DNA of 64,000 nt from Phaffia rhodozyma. Its lineage: Eukaryota > Basidiomycota > Tremellomycetes > Cystofilobasidiales > Mrakiaceae. Within the stretch, counting starts at the first letter, position 1. Each line of letters begins with the position of its first letter. The notes under the pieces were generated by a model, which ran no database searches, was not told the origin of the DNA, and saw only the letters and a list, made by a program, of their open reading frames with translations. Of this stretch, positions 37,971 through 49,526 are shown piece by piece. Both the position numbers and the translations under genes were made by a program. The stretch spans positions 806,001 to 870,000 of the forward strand of contig JACGZH010000002.1 in the NCBI GenBank assembly GCA_014706385.1. The letters run 5' to 3'.

Positions 37971-39202
37971 ATGTTCGCATTCAAGATCCTCGCCGTCCTC
38001 GCTGCTACCTCCCACTTGGCAATGGCAGTCACTGCCCCTGTTTGTGTGAGTGTTTTCTACAGCACTCTATATACAGAATGTGTTTGGATGACATGTAGAC
38101 TCATCGTATACCCTTGGATCTCGTCGTTCTCAACAGGCCACTATCTCCTTGAATAACATCAACGTTGTCTTGACTACATTCAACTTGGGTTCCCTCTGTG
38201 TCTGTGCTGTACGTATAGTTTGGCGCTGCTTCTTAAAATTACTTCGGATTTTGAGCGCTGATATCTAGTTCATGCAACGGTCCGACAGACTCCTACCGGT
38301 CTTACAGCTTCTTCTACCGCCCTTCTCAACACCGCATCGGTTAAAACTGGAGTTTCTACCGCGCTTCGTGAGTTCTTAAGATCCTTGCAGTACATGTGTT
38401 CTCGACATATCAATCAATCTTTCTACATACTGACGGTGTTGCTGTGCTCTTGACCATTGACTATATCCCCACAGTTGGACCACTCGAGGCTGCTGTTGAT
38501 GCCGCTGCGATTGCTGCCTTGAACCTCCTTCCCGCTACTTGCACCTACCCTACCAACTCAATTCCCAATGATTGTTCTGGAGCTTGTGGCTTTGGTAAGT
38601 TGATCATTTAATCAATCATTGTTCATTCATGACACAAGAATTGGTAGTGTTCTGTCATCGTCTGAACCATTACCTGTTTGCTTCTTCGTTCGATTTCAGC
38701 TTGCGCCACTGGCTTCCAGAGATGCTCGGGACACTGTGTTGCCAACGGTCAGACATGTATCTCTCCTGGAGCCCGACGACGAAATTTGAACGCTCGATCT
38801 CGCAACGCTTGCCCAGGCACTATGACCGCCTGCCCTATCAAGACTTTATCCGGCTCGGCTGGTTTCGAATGCATCGACACCAAGGCCAACCTTGAATCTT
38901 GTGAGCATCGTGTATTTCTTCAATATTTTGTCACCTGATTACTCACCACGTTGCTATTTCTCTTTATTAATCGAACTTAAGGCGGAGGATGCGTCTCGCC
39001 TTTCCCTGGAGATGCCACCGGCCAGGATTGCACGACCATCGCTAATGCTTACAACGTCGAGTGCGAGAACGCCAAGTGTGTCATCAAGGAATGCGCTCGA
39101 GGCTTCGTGATCAACAGCGAGGGTTCCGCCTGTGTACCTAGACAGGCTGTCTCGTTGGGCAGACTCATCTTCGAGGGGGCTCCTTTGGTTTTCTCCAACT
39201 AG
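37971..39202 (+). CDS. Secreted cysteine-rich protein with CPL1-like domain
   Basis: Six or so exons give a protein of about 270 residues. The N-terminus MFAFKILAVLAATSHLAMA is a clear signal peptide, probably cut before VTAPVC. The first part is Ala/Thr-rich (NNINVVLTTFNLGSLCVCA, then GPLEAAVDAAAIAALNLLP). The second half is Cys-rich: NDCSGACGF, CATGFQRCSGHCVANGQTC, ACPGTMTACPIKTLSG, FECIDTKANLESCGGC then GQDCTTI and the block VECENAKCVIKECARGFVIN. This order of Cys motifs is that of the domain named after Cryptococcus Cpl1, common in basidiomycete secreted proteins (PriA group). It probably acts at the cell surface or outside the cell. It ends FEGAPLVFSN then TAG at 39200. The TATA box at 37828 supports this start. 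Confidence 0.83.
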
Positions 39203-39832
39203 ATTCTAGGATCTGCAAGGCTTTACATATAGGCCAGTGTATATAGTGTAACCTTTTTCTCTCACCGCCTCCCATCATCTCTTCTACGTGCATCAAGTTT
39301 GTTATCGTCGTATACCACAGTATAGCTCATACAACATATGAGCCAGTCATTCTTTGTCTCCTGAATCCTATCTCAATAATTATTCATTTCTTTCTCAAGA
39401 ACATTGTAGTCTCATCATTCATAGAGACATCTCATTTTATGCTTTTCGTGTAGACAACTACTTCCTCTTCGACCGCTGTATATATCTCAGTCTTCATTTC
39501 TGTCCGTTCTATCTTTCCCGGGATATATGTTGGGCAATATCTCATCTGTGTGTCTTTCCCAGCGAGTGCAGACCTTCTAAACGTCTTGGAAGAATAGTAA
39601 GAATGATGCATTCAAGACCAACCGTAGGAAGAGAATGATCAGATTGTGAAGGATTTATCTATCTATCCATCCATCTATTTATCAAGGAATCGAATAGAGC
39701 CGAGACTGACGTCACTGTATCGACTGCGCTTAAGAGATCTCTTCACTTTTGCCCTCCTCTGTCTTGCTCGTCCTCCCTCCTCTCCTTCTCGCCATCACTC
39801 TCGACATTTCTTCCATCCTTCTCGCCAACAAG
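39203..39832. other. Intergenic upstream of the Mug190-like gene
   Basis: No supported gene. An open frame at 39354-39638 has no recognisable sequence. A short CTAT-rich tract lies at about 39656-39680 (TATCTATCCATCCATC). The last 100 bp are pyrimidine-rich leader. Confidence 0.45.
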
Positions 39833-42800
39833 ATGGCGTCCGCGAATGTCTCCTCGTCCTCACCAGTGGGAAAGAAGTATGCTAAGGATTCGACTGCTTC
39901 ACCTACCGCTGGGTCACACGAGACAAACGCCCAGAACTGGAGTGAACATCATAAGATTCCGACCATCCAGAAATAGTTCGTCCCATCTTTTGCCCTTTTC
40001 TATACTCCTTCTTTACTGTTACAAATGTTTTTGTTCAGTATTTTCAATTGTGTCGTGAGAGATAAATTTTCCATCCCGAGCCTAATTCCTACGCTGCTTT
40101 GTATGGACTTGCTCTCAGAGTACTAACTCCATCTTTTACACGTTTCACCGCTTCCTCGCCTTGCACGCGTAGTCTTGCCAACAGAGAACGAGAACATCAA
40201 GATAACTACGACAACAGTTTGACAGCGGATGAACTGAAAGCTGCGAAAGATCGACGTGATGACAACGGATCTTTGGATTCTCAGAGCGAGAAAGAAGAGA
40301 TGAGGAGGAGAATGAACGTCTACCAAGGGCGATCGACTGAAAACGTTAGTCGCTTCCTCTTCTCTCAATATCTCCTGGCCTTCCATGCTGATTTGCAGGA
40401 ACAATGTTGGTTTATGCTTTGAAATTGTCTTGAAAACCAGGTCGATGGAACCCAGAAGCAGGAGCGAACTGTGAGGGACCCGGTCACTGGATACGCGGTC
40501 AATATCCAAGATTCAGACCTGAACAGTACGTCATATCTCCTGAGGTGATCAATAGACCTAGACCGAAATGTATGCTGATTTACCTTACTTTCATCCTATA
40601 CAGACCACTCGAGAGCCTCTGAAGATAGTTCGATTCATCCTAGTAAGGGGCGTCACTCTGCTCGTTCCCATACGGATAGCTCAAAACCTAAGACGACAAA
40701 CCTATCCCTTCAGCCGTTCCCGCCTGCTCCATCACCCGCCGTCACTCGAACGATCAAAAGCTTGCATCGACTCACCTATGCATCGATCATCGGAACTTTT
40801 CTCCTTTGGATCCTCACCGCCTTTTCCTCCGGCTGGATCGCTCTGGTCTTTCGATCTTGGGTCATCGGTCTTATCGGCTTTGGCGCGTGTTTCTTTTCCT
40901 GGGGAGCCGCTAGGAAACTTGAGCGAGAGATGGAACGAGTCAGGTTAGATGTTCATCGACGAAGAGCGGAAAAGTACAGTCCACCGATGCCGGAGAGTGT
41001 GGAGTGGCTCAATTCGCTGTTAGCTACGTTCTGGGGCTTGTTGAATCCTGGTGAGTATATAACCAATCGCTCGGCTAGGATGTGTGTAGCAGAAGAACGA
41101 TAAGGATTCTTTTATTGATACGATCACCTGATGGGTTGGATAGAGATGTTTCTGTCAATCGTGGATATGGTGGAGGACATCATGCAGCAATCACTTCCCG
41201 CTGTGGTGGATGCCGTTAGAATTTCAGAAGTCGGTCAGGGATCCAATCCGTTCCGAATTATCTCTATGCGGAGCTTACCCGATAAAAAAGATCAGATGAA
41301 GTATGTAGGAGTATCTATTGTCTCAGTTTGACGTACTTCAGATTCTGTTGCTTACTGTACAAGTCCATATTTTGGTATGATAGAAAAAAGAACGGGGAGA
41401 AGGTCCAAGCCAGTGCAAACGGTCCAGCTGCCACTCAAGAAGAAGCTGATCTGGATGACTCCGGAGAATATGTGGTGCGTATTCTATTGTTTCCTAATAA
41501 GCTGCTTATTGTCTGCTACTGGCTTTGCGAATTAACGTTCTGTTTCGAAAAATCGCTCATTATTTCTCATTTGACAGAATCTGGAAGTTGCCTTCGCATA
41601 TAGCGCTGAATCTGGTAAAGAGGCAAACGAACGGTCCAAGAACATCCATCTGCTACTCGAATTTTTCCTTGGTGTCCGTCTATCTATCCGTTTTCTCCAG
41701 ACAATTTTCTAAGACCTAATCAACTGAATCTTGTTGCCATGAATTCAAATAAACAAACAGGTCTTTGATTGGGTTCATATCCCGATTCCTCTTTGGGTGC
41801 AGATCGAAGGCATCGTCGGTACAATCCGACTGCGACTGCAGTTCATCCCTGTCTACCCTTTCGTTCGGAATGTGACTTTCACATTCGTACGTATTCCTAC
41901 TTCTGTGTCGATATGCGTTTTTATATATTCAACTCGTATTTATCTACCTGTTATTGGTAATCGACAGATGGGTGTACCGGATGTGGATGTATCGGTCATC
42001 CCTATGACCAAGGCGTTACCTAATGTTTTGGACCTTCCTATGGTCTCAAGTTTCGTTAAAATGGCTATTGCTGCTGGAACAGCTGAGTTTGTGGCTCCCA
42101 AGGTTTGTCGCCCTTCATTCTGCAAATCATAGCGCAGAGAACACGTGAGATGACTGAATCCTTGGAAACCTCGATTGTACTCTTTACGATTGCTTGTATA
42201 GTCGATGACGCTCAATCTTCAGGAAATGCTTTCGGGAGCGGCCATTGGAGATACCCAGGCGATCGGCGTTTTCTTGATTTGCATTCATCATGGAGAGGAT
42301 CTCAGTGCTCAGGACAAAAATGGTTTGTTTTGTCATATTTTTGTTCTTTATTTTCATATACGTCAACGTGCTAACCCAATTGTCCATCCCACGCGTATTT
42401 CTCTATTCAAAATCTAAACTGGATCTAGGATCTTCTGATCCTTACATCGTGCTCGCCTACTCCAAATTTGGAAAACCACTTTATTCGACTAGGATCATAT
42501 CTGAGGATCTAAATCCAGTTTTTGAGGAGACCTGCGCGCTCTTGATTACCGCCAATGAGGTCAAGACAGAGGAAAGCTTGAGTGTTATGCTTTGGGATTC
42601 AGACAGTTAGTCTACTGCTATATTTTCAAGTCGTACCCTTGATGGAAGACGTAAAGGGACGGGCTACATACCCATCGATTAAGATTTTCTAACATGTGTT
42701 GTCTGTTTTGGGTTCACAGAGCACACCAATGATGATATTATCGGACGAAGTAAGCCTTCTCTTCCTAATGCTTTGAGAGAATAAACTAATATGGGACCGA

Positions 42801-45800
42801 CTGTGTCTGACACGGCGAGATTCTACCTCCCTCCAGTCAAAGTTCCCGTCAAAGAATTGATGAAGACACCCAATGTGATGCTTCGACGAGCAGACCATAT
42901 TCAAGGCTTCGAAGGTTCGTCTCTGTCTGTACATATATATACAAACGCCACTTGTCTGACTGTGCTGAACTCATTGCCGTCGCCTGGTGCCTCCTCTTGG
43001 GTACTCTCGGTGTTTGTTTTGGGCCTTTTTTGGGTAGATGGTGGTAAATCTCAAGGAAAGGTGAGGGTCTCTTCTCCACTCAAATGCCATTTATTAAACA
43101 GATCGTGGCTCAATTGGATGGTCGACCTTTGTTTTTATCTAGCTTCACTGGTCGGTTGGCTACTATGAAAAGGCTCCTCTTAACAAGGAACTCGAGATCC
43201 CAGAAGATCATCCCTCAGCCGTGCCTACTAAATCTCTTCCTGAGCAAGAGATGCGATTTGATGACATTGGTTAGCGGCTTTCATTTTATCCCTACCTGTC
43301 GAAAGATTATACTCATTATCTGTGTTGGTTCGTCTTTGGTTTAGCTCCTAACCCCGCTGCCAGAGATGGCCCTCCCGCTTTACCTGATCCTACCCGAACA
43401 CCGTTCGTTCCATCTATCATACCCTTGTTGAGAAAAATCATTGTGCTTAAGTATTGAGAGTACTCTTTCTGCTTCGTTTTGTCCTTCTCAGTCCTGATCC
43501 CCGATGGAAGAGTGGTGTTTTGAGTGTGGTCATCCATCAAGTACGTCCAACATCTAAGTATCTTGAGTTTAAGTTGCTAGACTCTATCTATTTACACTTC
43601 ATGTTGTTTGAACAGATCAACCAGCTGGAGAGACAAAATCTTAAAGGAACTACTGCTAAGGAACGCGAAGGAGTTGCTGGACAAGATACAGATGTTAGTA
43701 AACTCGTCATCATTGTTTCTATGATTCAATTTTGGTGAAGAAGTACAATATGAATCTGTGCCTGACATGCTTAATGAAACGAGTGATCCAATAGGAGGTC
43801 TCTGAGCAAGCAGATAATTTACCGAGTGCGTTTTGTGAGATCATCGTCAACGACGATATGGTTTACAAAACTCGGGTCAAGCAGTACAGCAACACACCAT
43901 ACTTTGAGGTAAGCTTATTCCGTGCACCGGGCATAATTCAAATACAGTTCTGATTTCTTCACTGGCTTTATCATTCCATCAATTCTTGGGCTCGGTTTGT
44001 GACTATGTAGGCTGGAACTGAGAAGTTCATCAGGAAGTAAGTCCATTTATTTCACTAATGTACATATGTGAATGCATCCTGAATGGTGCGTGTTGCTTCT
44101 ATGAACGTAGCTGGCAGGATACCGTGGTTCGGATTGTCGTTCGAAACTCTGCGCTCCGAGAGAAGGATCCGATTCTGGGTATCGTCAACCTTCCTCTCAA
44201 GGATTTGTTCAACGAATCTAGCGAGGTCAGCCGCCTGTTTGCTGTAAGTTTCAGATCTTCTCATATACATCTCAGCTTAGTGAATTCGACTTCAGATACT
44301 CAACTAACCGATATTCGTTTTCGGTAACTATTTTTGACCATAGCTTGAGGAGGGAATTGGATTCGGACGTAAGACTACACTGATACAGACTATCGATACA
44401 ACAAAGACGGATCTGACCGTTGTATACTTATCTTTTCATGTTCTCATAGGTGTCAGCGTCAGTTTGTTATTCAAACCTGTTCAGCTAGACTTGCCCCATA
44501 ATCTTCTTGGATGGTATGTAGTCTTTCTAACGGCCGTTGATATTGTTGATAGACCTGATAAGAACCACCGTTTCGGATTTGATTTATAGGGAAACTGGAA
44601 CTGTTGAACTTTCTAGTCCAATTGTGATCGACCTCGACCCTCAATACGAAAGTCTCGCCAGTGATATGAAGAAACTCACTATCTCTACTACTGATTCTAC
44701 TGAGAGATTGTCCAAAAAAGAAGCGAAGATTGAGGGATCTCGGGCCGAATTTGACATTGATCTATTAAGATTGCCCTGTTATAGTCGATTCCAATCGGTC
44801 TTGACATTCAAGCTTCAAGGAGCCTCGGTCGTGGGCTTACTTGGATCTCAGACGAAGGCAATGGCAATGCTCTGGTTGCAAGAGCTAGTAGATGACGAAA
44901 CTCGGAAGGTCCGGATTCCGATCTTGATCTCCAAGAACTTGGATCATCTAAGTCAGAATGTGTGTAACTTTTCTATATCTTGGTGACTTATACAGTTGGA
45001 TCTTAAAATGGGATCATTCATTGACGTCGAGCTACACTTGATGAATGACTTACGGAAATGGATGCAGTATATCAACTCGTTCACAAAGGAAACGCACGAG
45101 TACCAGATCATAGGATGGTTCGTATGCTTCTCCACACTCTCTATCATGATGTAAAGATTTTAACCCGCGCGTCATTCTTCTTGTTGTCGTCCCATCTGTC
45201 ACGATGTAGGTTATCGACAACGATCAAGCTAGATTCAGGACTCGACGAGGTATGTCGTTTGAACAGATACTCATTGTATACCTTCTATGAAGTAGAGCTT
45301 AACATCAAACAATGACCTGAATGCTTAATCAGGATCACGAGGCTCATTGCGCTTCTCAGGCCCGGAGACATGCCTTCGAGACGTACGATCACGTGGAGGG
45401 CCAAGCGGAGCTTGCTGAGAAGAACGTGAGTGAAGACTTTTCTTATCCCATAGGAGCGAGGTAGCTTTCACTCAAATCGTTTGCGTTCCCATCGGTTCCA
45501 AAGGCTCATGCCAATGACGATGGCTACATTGACAAGGTTAGCACACCCTCAAGCATATGCTCATGTCGTTTTGTCAAATATACTAAACGCTCACTCTACT
45601 TTTATCTATCGATCAAACAGGAAGAAGCAAAGGCCATCAAGAAGGCCGATAAGAGACAACAATGGAACCGACAGAGAGGAATTGCTGGATTCAAGCCTTA
45701 TCGAACCGCTGCCTGGATGAAGCAGTACGTATATAGTTTCTCTTCTCTATCGCTTTCGAGTATCTTGAAACTGCTTCGCTGCCGTCTGATCTTGTTGGCT

Positions 45801-46005
45801 GACTATCTCGAGCCTTGGTCGTTCCGTCTTGGCAACAGAGGTCTCAAAGATCACCTCCATCTTGGGAAAACTCCTGCAAAGCGAGAACGTACGTTTTATA
45901 AACACTCTGAAGCCTGTCCTCTTTAAAATTACTCGTACTCATCTTGCCTCTATGGACGGCCGCCTTGTACTTACAGCTGTGGTGCAATCCGAGGGTACGG
46001 TTTAA
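39833..46005 (+). CDS. Mug190-like membrane-contact protein (two TM helices, SMP and C2 domains), about 30 exons
   Basis: The protein resembles fission-yeast Mug190 and tricalbins, which tether the ER to other membranes and move lipids. ATG 39833 (MASANVSSSSPVGKKYAK). After a polar region there is a membrane hairpin: YASIIGTFLLWILTAFSSGWIALVF and WVIGLIGFGACFFSW (about 40795-40915). The SMP domain follows: PESVEWLNSLLATFWGLLNP, IMQQSLPAVVDAV and LRLQFIPVYPFVRNVTFTF, then DLPMVSSFVKMAIAAGTAEF. The first C2 domain reads GVFLICIHHGEDLS, SSDPYIVLAYSKFGKPLYST and DLNPVFEETCALL. A second C2 follows (SGVLSVVIHQINQLE, SAFCEIIVNDDMVYKT, WQDTVVRIVVRNSALREKDPILG). It ends with a basic tail to TAA at 46003; the last exon reads PVVQSEGTV. 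Three successive exons of 23-26 nt are found in the C2 regions. About 1,080 residues. Confidence 0.85.
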
Positions 46006-46330
46006 TGTGGGACGCACGATTCTTCTGTCGATCGACCTTTTCTATTCGTTTTCCTTTCAATCTTTCTATACATTCATCTTTTGTTTTCGCTTCCTGTCCT
46101 ATTTGAATCTATCGATCTACTGTATCGCTCTGTTTGTCTTGGAATTTGATCCATGAGTCTTGGATCTATATCATCAATCTCCGTCTAATTACCCAGATAC
46201 TTGATTTGTCATCAGCCCAAGTTACTCGAACGCGCGGCTACTTAACGAACGTATGCCACTCTCGTAATGACTTCGAGAAACCGTTCGTCACTCCACCGAC
46301 CATCACCCTCTTACTCCTTTAGAAGACATA
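46006..46330. other. Intergenic between Mug190-like gene and CWC24
   Basis: 325 bp, pyrimidine-rich, tandem gene arrangement. It should hold the CWC24 promoter; no element is clear. Confidence 0.45.
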
Positions 46331-47827
46331 ATGGTCAACTCAAGCACTATTTCTGAGCCTGATTCCGCTCCTGTAGCTATCTTTAAGAAGAAATCTAAGC
46401 CTCGTCCGACAGCTCGTCAGCGATCGCCATCCCCATCAGCAAACACGTCCGCCAACAACTCCACCTCGTCATCTTCCGGCTCTGCTGTTCGCATACCATC
46501 CAAGAAGACAGTATACAACCCTTTGGTCCAGGGAACGAAACGAAAATCACGCAAAGAAGAAGACTGGGAAAGAGAGGACATGAATGACGGGTTAGATGAT
46601 GGGGTCAATGTTAACTGGAAGACTAGTGGGACATCGAAAGCGGAAAACAGGAATTATGCGACGGGATCATTGGATTGGGACGCTGATGCAAAGAAGGAGG
46701 AGGAAAAGAGGAAAAGAGCAAAACTGGTCGAGGTATGTTCCTTTCCTTCTGTATGGCTTCGCTTTTCACTTCTGGTTGCACATGAGGAGTGGAATCCGTG
46801 ATTGACACTCGAACGCCTTATCTTGTATTCAAACCTTTCTTCATAGGATGCCTTGAACGATGGCATACCAGATGATGGACTGTATCATGGCGCGGCTGCC
46901 TACAAGTCACATCTCGAACAAAGAGAGAGTGGCGTATCAAACAAGATGAAAGCTGGTCCTCAGAAAGCGTCCAGTAATATCAGAACGATCACTGTTGTAG
47001 ACTATCAGCCAGATGTTTGCAAGGATTATAAAGGTATGGCGTTTTAATCATGGTGTAATTGGGTTTATCTTGTTCATTCGTGCTCACTTTGGCCGCTGTC
47101 CTCCAATTTGTGTTTTGTGTATGTAAACCTGTAGAGACGGGATGGTGTGGTTTTGGAGATACCTGTAAATTCTTGCATGACGTACGTATCACACATCTAG
47201 CTTTGATTTTCCTCTATATATATCTCCTTTCTATTCACAGCTCTGTCCATTAACTAACAACTTGCTCAATCTTTCTTCTTATGTGTCTTTTTCATCTTGT
47301 TTTATTCTCTTGAAATAGCGAGGAGACTATCTATCAGGCTGGCAGCTTGACAAACAGCACGAAGCATCCCTCCGAGAAGCTGGTCAAGCAGTCGATGACT
47401 CAGATTCGGAAGAAGATATTCCTTTCGCTTGTTTGATCTGCCGAAAAGAGTTCGTCGACCCGGTCGTGACGAAATGCAACCATTTCTTTGATTCAGCGTG
47501 CGTCCCTTCTTTCGTCTTTCTCTTCTTCAGTTAGTTCTTCCAGACCTTTGAAAGCTGAGTTTGATCACCTGACTTTCTCTATTTTTTGAATCTTGTTCTC
47601 AAACAAACAGATGTGCCATCAAGCGATTCGCCAAGACGCCCAAATGTTTCGCCTGTGGAGCGCCCACAGGCGGGATCTTCAACTCTGCCACTCAAGTTCT
47701 CAAGAAGCTCGAGCAGAAGAAAAAGCAGCGGGAGGAACAACGACGGGAGGAACGTGGGACGCCTGAAGGAAGTGACGATGAGCAGGGTGGGCTTAGAATT
47801 GAAAGTGGCGATGAGGACGAAGACTGA
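46331..47827 (+). CDS. CWC24: Pre-mRNA splicing factor Cwc24 (CCCH zinc finger plus RING; RNF113 type)
   Basis: Cwc24 binds the 5' splice-site region of the activated spliceosome before step one. Five or so exons join in frame from ATG 46331 (MVNSSTISEPDSAPVAIFKK). The N-terminus is basic/Ser-rich with TVYNPLVQGTKRKSRKEEDW. Then LYHGAAAYKSHLEQRESGV leads to [34 protein letters not shown], the CCCH finger (C-x8-C-x5-C-x3-H), split by two introns. A linker (GDYLSGWQLDKQHEASLRE) precedes the RING: [28 protein letters not shown] then TPKCFACGAPTGGIFN. It ends with an acidic tail (ESGDEDED) at TGA 47825. Domain order and spacing are those of RNF113/Cwc24, about 330 residues. Confidence 0.92.
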
Positions 47828-47976
47828 GTTTCCCCTGGAGATGAAAAAATAAAATAGAATATGAAGTCTAATCAAGCGAAACCCTCTTGTAGAAGCGGCT
47901 CGATGTGTTGGCAGGTCAATTCTATAGGATTACATTGATTGACGAGAAGATTATGGGTCGCAGAAGCGCATTATAT

Positions 47977-49203
47977 CTATTTGGATCCTGGAACTCCAAC
48001 GGTAAACACACTGAGGATGTAACGAGTGTTTTAAGCGCACATAAGTAAGAGTTAGACCATTCTTTTGTCAAAAGAAAACAAGAAGAGAAGACAACAGAGA
48101 GACAGAGATTTACATACCTGAAGAGAGCAAAACATCCGTAGAGAAGCATGATCGGATAGGCAACTAACAATCTTTGGTCTGACATTCGAAGGACGGCCAC
48201 AAAGATGGACGAAGCCGAATGAGTGCACCAAAGGACTGATAGGAAAGAAAGAGCGTAACCCAGCGGTCGACTAAGAGAGAAAAGGAAAGAGAGATCAGGG
48301 AGAAAGAGATTAACACGATATCAGTGTTAACATTCCATGAAGAAACAAGAGACTTACTCCATTCCCACACCCATCCCAATTGTCCCTAAGCCAACCATGG
48401 GAAGCAAACAGTATCCCAATACGCTCGCAGTTCTATAAGCGTCAATTCCGCGTTGAGCCATCATGTTGAGAAGCGTATAGATCGCGATCGTGCCCATCAG
48501 AGCGATGGCATAGATGTAGGAGAACTGAGGTTTGCCGGACTGTGTGGTTCATTTCCGTTTAGTTAAGAAAAATTCAAGCAATCAGGACCCGAAGGTGCAA
48601 GAATTTTGGAAGGAAACGGCAGTGAACTTACGAAGAGAAGGACCATAGCGAATCCAAAGCAGAACAGTAAAGGACCGGCCAGATCAGCATCATCCATGAT
48701 CTGTTCATCTGGTTTCGAAAGAGGATTGAGGACAGTTAAAGATTTAGTGAGGATATGGGACGGATTGATTCCGAGTTCTACCGTTCGATTTAGGTTTGAC
48801 AGTTGTCAGAAGGACCATGGTAAGCAGGAAAGATTCAGTCAGGATGCGATGAATGCATAGTAGAAACCCTTGAGGGTAAAGGAAGGAAGAAGAAACAGGA
48901 CACACCTTCCATCAGAGGAGGCTCTCCTTCAAACCCACATGTTCCAAACGCCTCCCACCATCTTCCTTCTCCAGACATTCTCTGCATTCCCATCGGGCCA
49001 GAGTCCATTCTCCCGCTGATAGCCTCAATCCCTCCACCCATGTTTCCTGCTACACCCGAGCCGTAGCCCATGTATCCGGTCGAGTCTGACCCGGCAGGTA
49101 TTGATTGTGAGCTGTAAAAGGCGAGAGGGTCTGGCTGAGCTTGTTGACCATAAGGGGAGGAAGGATAGCCTTGTTGAGATTGATATGGTGAGTTTGAAAA
49201 CAT
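47977..49203 (-). CDS. YIP1: Yip1-family Golgi/ER membrane protein
   Basis: Yip1 proteins bind Rab GTPases and are needed for ER-Golgi vesicle traffic. The start at 49203 ([19 protein letters not shown]) opens a Pro/Gln/Gly-rich cytosolic part. The conserved entry is [19 protein letters not shown] then [19 protein letters not shown] (about 48960-48730). The membrane part follows in several exons: [67 protein letters not shown], a fourth span near 48240 and [19 protein letters not shown]. The C-terminus VGVPGSK ends with TAG at 47979-47977. About 330 residues. A further upstream exon (MAQLGQKL, 49461-49439, GTGAGT donor) could join in frame before this start, so the N-terminus may be longer. 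Confidence 0.87.
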
Positions 49204-49526
49204 GAGAGTCGCTTGGTCGCGTGCTGGTGAATGATCAAGTAAATGATGGAAGGTGATGGCGACGAGGGAAGGATGATGGCTCGCTTACTGGCTGATGATC
49301 GAAAGTAATAGAAGAAAATCAAGAGTCGAATAGAGAAAATCGTCTGGTTTTTGTAATCATAACTATGTACCACAGAATAGCAGCATACCTCAACAGCAAC
49401 AACATCAACATCAACATTAACCACAAGCACTCACTTAGCTTTTGGCCAAGCTGAGCCATACTGACTGCTGACCGGAGAAACGAAAATTAGTGCGCTCTCG
49501 ATCATCTTGAATCGTATCTGATATAC
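49204..49526. promoter_or_regulatory. Divergent promoter, YIP1 and Mak32-like kinase
   Basis: 323-bp spacer. It contains a CAACATCAAC-type repeat (about 49390-49420) and a possible short 5' exon of YIP1 on the minus strand. No TATA element is clear. Confidence 0.45.
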
